From the NCBI GenBank assembly GCA_051252455.1, contig JBPOFM010000009.1, forward strand, positions 1 to 64,000: a DNA stretch of 64,000 bases, written 5' to 3'. Below, in pieces: positions 62,301 to 64,000 of the stretch. Below the pieces are notes generated by a model that was not told the origin of the DNA, ran no database searches, and saw only the letters and a program-made list of their open reading frames with translations. This DNA comes from JBPOFM01 sp051252455. Its GTDB lineage: Bacteria; Bacteroidota; Bacteroidia; Flavobacteriales; Flavobacteriaceae. Each line of letters starts with the position of its first letter. The first letter of the stretch is position 1. The translations under genes were made by a program, and so were the position numbers.

Positions 62301-63785
62301 CAGGGAACAAAAACACGTTTACGTCCTGTAATCTTGACAGCTTCCGTAGCCTCTTTAGGGTTTTTACCAATGGCAATTTCCCAAACTTCAGGTGCTGAAG
62401 TACAACGTCCTTTAGCAACGGTCGTCATTGGTGGCTTGATTACTGCAACTTTTTTGACACTCGTAGTACTACCGATTCTCTATTATTATTCAGAAAAAAA
62501 ATTAAAGATGAAACCTAATAAAACAGCACTTGTTGTGTTGATGTCATTTCTCGGAAGTGTCTATTCGATAAACGCACAGACAACTTCAGAAGTCAAAGTC
62601 TATCAAAATATTGATGAAGTGATTGAAACAGCATTAAAGAACAATCCGAACATCAAAGTGTCTCGTTTGCAGACGGAACAACAACAGGCATTGAAAGGCA
62701 GTAGTTTCGATTTGCCAAAGACCGATTTTGATGTGGAATATGGTCAAACCAATAGCATTGCAGATAATGACACTCGTTTTAGTGTAAGCCAAAAGTTTGC
62801 GTTCCCGACACTTTATAGCAGCCAAAATAAATTGGCCAACACCCAAATACAGGCAAGTGAACTGAACGAAGCTGTTTTGAAAAATGAATTGATTGCCCAA
62901 GTAAAATCCACCTATTACCAACTGTGGTATCTAAAGAGCAAACAAAGGGTACTACAAAAGCAAGACAGCATTTATGAACGATTTGCCTATGCCGCCAACT
63001 TACGTTACAAAACAGGCGAAAGCAATGCATTAGAGCAAGCGACTGCAAATGTAGAGTTGGCAGATATACAAATTATGATTTTGGAAAACGCTTCTGCCCT
63101 TAAAAATCATCAACTCCAATTGCAGAATTTGATAAATTCGGATAGTTTGGTTGATATCAATGTAGAAAATTTGGAAGTAAAAACTGCAATGTTACCTGGG
63201 ATTAAGGATTCGACGGCAATTGCAAACAATCCAACACTCGCCTTTTACCAGAAGCAAATCGAACTTGCCGAAAATGAAAAATCTGTGGCTGTTTCCAAAA
63301 TGTTACCTGATATCACATTTGGTTATTTCAACCAATCCTTTATCGGTAATGGCGAAACGGCAAACGGAACACCAACGGTTTTTGATTCTGGAGATAGGTT
63401 CACAGGCGTACAACTCGGTTTGAGTATTCCCATTTGGTTAAAGCCACATACGGCAAAAATAAAAGCGGCCAAAATCCAAAAAATGGAGAATGAAGCACAA
63501 TTGGAAGCCGTAAAAAACAAAACCCAAACCCAACTCGAAACTTTATGGGAAACGCTTCAAACAGAGCAAACAAATCTGGAATCGTATAGAAACAATGCTT
63601 TACCACAAGCGGAATTGCTGTTGAAAAATTCGCAACGTGGCTTTCAGGAAGGAGAAGTTGGATACATTGAATACATCCAAGGACTGAACAGGGCATTGAC
63701 CATTCAAGTGAAATACTTGGATTTTGTAAACAAGCACAACCAAACACTAATTCAAATTGAACAACTCATCGCAAATAATCAATAA
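59400..63785 (+). CDS. CzcA-type RND pump fused to a TolC-family domain
   Basis: A 1461-residue fusion. Residues about 1-1035 are an HME-type RND pump. Helix 4 reads DFGLIVDGAVIIVEA, matching the divalent-cation (CzcA/CnrA-like) signature, which differs from the CusA-type first pump. Residues about 1037-1461 are an outer-membrane efflux protein. The join carries what looks like a complete signal peptide (MKPNKTALVVLMSFLG, then SVYSINAQ) starting at an in-frame ATG (62508-62510), so TolC could also be made separately. The reading frame is unbroken. Partner adaptor begins at 63787. Confidence 0.92.
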   Translation: MLNNIIRYSITHKLVIGLLTLALIITGVYSLQQLPVDAVPDITNNQVQVITTSPTLAAQEVERLITFPIELTMATIPQIDEIRSFSRFGLSVVTIVFEENVDVYWARQQVNERLADAQAQIPEGIGKPGIAPLTTGLGEIYQYVITTKPGYEDKFTATELRTIQDWVIKRQLLGTKGVADVSSFGGYLKQYEIAVRPERLNGMGVSISDLFDALEGNNQNTGGAYIEKNDKALFIRSEGLVGSIEDIQNILVKQSESGIPILISDVATVQTGKAIRYGATTRNGEGEVVSAIVMMLKGANSAKVIKDVKNRIETIKKTLPEGVVIEPFLDRTKLVDNAIGTVTTNLVEGALIVIFILLLLLGNWRAGLITASVIPLALLFAFSMMHLFGVSANLMSLGAIDFGLIVDGAVIIVEATLFHLGALKLSRKLTQAEMDEEVYQSASKIRNSAAFGEIIILIVYLPILALVGTEGKMFGPMAQTVSFAILGAFLLSLTYIPMMSALVLSKKTEHKRNISDKIMDFFYRIYEPIIHWAMRTRVLVVGATVALFVIAFLVFQSLGGEFIPTLEEGDFAVETRVITGSSLSNTIKATTKAEKILLDNFPEVEQVVSKIGSGEIPTDPMPIEAADLMIILKDKSEWVSASNREELANKMAEALEVIPGVTFGFQQPIQMRFNELMTGVRQDVAIKIYGEDLNQLSNYANKIGKLAGTVDGAVDVYTEEVTGVPQIVINYNRGQLAKYGLDIKSVNNTIQAAFAGASTGLVYEGEKQFDLVVRLETNNRKDLHDVQNLYLNGSNGQQIPLQQVATVSIKDGPYQIQRDDTRRRIIVAFNVRNRDVESVVDEISTKIDSQIKLAPGYTISYGGQFENLVEARERLGIAVPLALLLIFILLYFTFGSIKQGVLIFTAIPLSAIGGVFSLWLRDMPFSISAGVGFIALFGVAVLNGIVLIAEFNRLKKDGVSDIFQRIYQGTKTRLRPVILTASVASLGFLPMAISQTSGAEVQRPLATVVIGGLITATFLTLVVLPILYYYSEKKLKMKPNKTALVVLMSFLGSVYSINAQTTSEVKVYQNIDEVIETALKNNPNIKVSRLQTEQQQALKGSSFDLPKTDFDVEYGQTNSIADNDTRFSVSQKFAFPTLYSSQNKLANTQIQASELNEAVLKNELIAQVKSTYYQLWYLKSKQRVLQKQDSIYERFAYAANLRYKTGESNALEQATANVELADIQIMILENASALKNHQLQLQNLINSDSLVDINVENLEVKTAMLPGIKDSTAIANNPTLAFYQKQIELAENEKSVAVSKMLPDITFGYFNQSFIGNGETANGTPTVFDSGDRFTGVQLGLSIPIWLKPHTAKIKAAKIQKMENEAQLEAVKNKTQTQLETLWETLQTEQTNLESYRNNALPQAELLLKNSQRGFQEGEVGYIEYIQGLNRALTIQVKYLDFVNKHNQTLIQIEQLIANNQ

Positions 63786-63786
63786 A

Positions 63787-64000
63787 ATGAAGAACATACA
63801 TATAATAATAGTCTTTGTCGTCACTTTAATGGCAACAGGCTGCAAGGATAAAGCACAACCAATGGTTGAAGACGACCACAAAGGGGAAGAAAATCAAGTT
63901 GAATTGACAGATGCCCAAATGGCACAGACCAATATTGTCATTGGTAAAGTTGAAAAACGAAAAATAGGCCACGAAATCACGGTAAACGGAATGATTGATG
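63787..64000 (+). CDS. RND periplasmic adaptor lipoprotein, N-terminal fragment
   Basis: The first 71 residues are visible before the window ends. A lipobox (MATGCKDK, Cys at about residue 19) is followed by a linker and VELTDAQMAQTNIVIGKVEKR, a typical start of CzcB/CusB-like membrane-fusion proteins, in which a beta strand leads into the barrel-sandwich hybrid. It starts one base after the pump gene's stop codon, so it should be the adaptor of the CzcA-type pump. The remainder lies outside the window. Confidence 0.82.
   Translation, partial: MKNIHIIIVFVVTLMATGCKDKAQPMVEDDHKGEENQVELTDAQMAQTNIVIGKVEKRKIGHEITVNGMID

Overview
The window reads as a piece of a low-GC Bacteroidota chromosome, most likely family Flavobacteriaceae. 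The indications are TAnnTTTG promoter elements, almost no strong Shine-Dalgarno sequences, a type IX secretion sorting tail on a secreted nuclease, a fused E1 alpha/beta 2-oxoacid dehydrogenase, and families typical of the group (DUF3667, HYC_CC_PP, DUF3347, haem_bd). No rRNA or tRNA gene was recognised.

Layout. (1) 1-6020 is an accessory block in which genes sit between imperfect inverted repeats resembling integron attC sites. It holds a small membrane protein, a restriction-modification locus (two HTH regulators, an HNH nuclease, two adenine methylases) and a second small membrane protein. (2) 6021-7157 has no convincing gene but contains a repeat-like palindrome and a nested inverted repeat; an unrecognised 312-residue protein follows. 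(3) 8300-43192 is mostly ordinary chromosome: two uvrA paralogues, an ECF sigma factor with a 48-residue neighbour, nth, bcp, a DoxX protein, a fused dehydrogenase E1, an M1-peptidase-like protein that has lost its zinc ligands, a secreted EEP-family nuclease, a LOG-family protein, an RlpA-like protein, a HipA-like kinase with a DUF3037 partner, an ABC exporter, glmM, a class V aminotransferase, an LpxL-like acyltransferase, a rhomboid protease, a TlpA-like lipoprotein, mnmE and marC. (4) 43200-43800 is a scar: the 3' end of an IS3-type transposase joined to a tandem array of 21-bp units. (5) 43880-64000 is a copper/heavy-metal resistance island running off the window edge.

The metal island, all on the + strand, appears to cover the whole envelope: a CusA-type RND pump with a TolC channel, a multicopper oxidase (split by a frameshift), small secreted His/Cys-rich proteins, DUF3347 and haem-binding proteins, a regulator joining an HMA-like metal-binding domain to an AraC DNA-binding domain, a CPx-type P1B ATPase, a DUF305 protein, a CusB adaptor carrying its own metal-binding and DUF3347 domains, a CzcA-type RND pump fused to a TolC domain, and the start of another adaptor lipoprotein. 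The ATPase would move cytosolic metal to the periplasm, the oxidase would detoxify Cu(I), and the RND/adaptor/TolC sets would export periplasmic metal.

The most noteworthy points are the cassette-like repeats around the restriction-modification genes, the 21-bp array grafted onto an IS3 remnant, the one-base lesion in the multicopper oxidase, the metal-sensor/AraC fusion, the RND-TolC fusion, and the catalytically dead M1-like protein. No clearly new defence system was proven.
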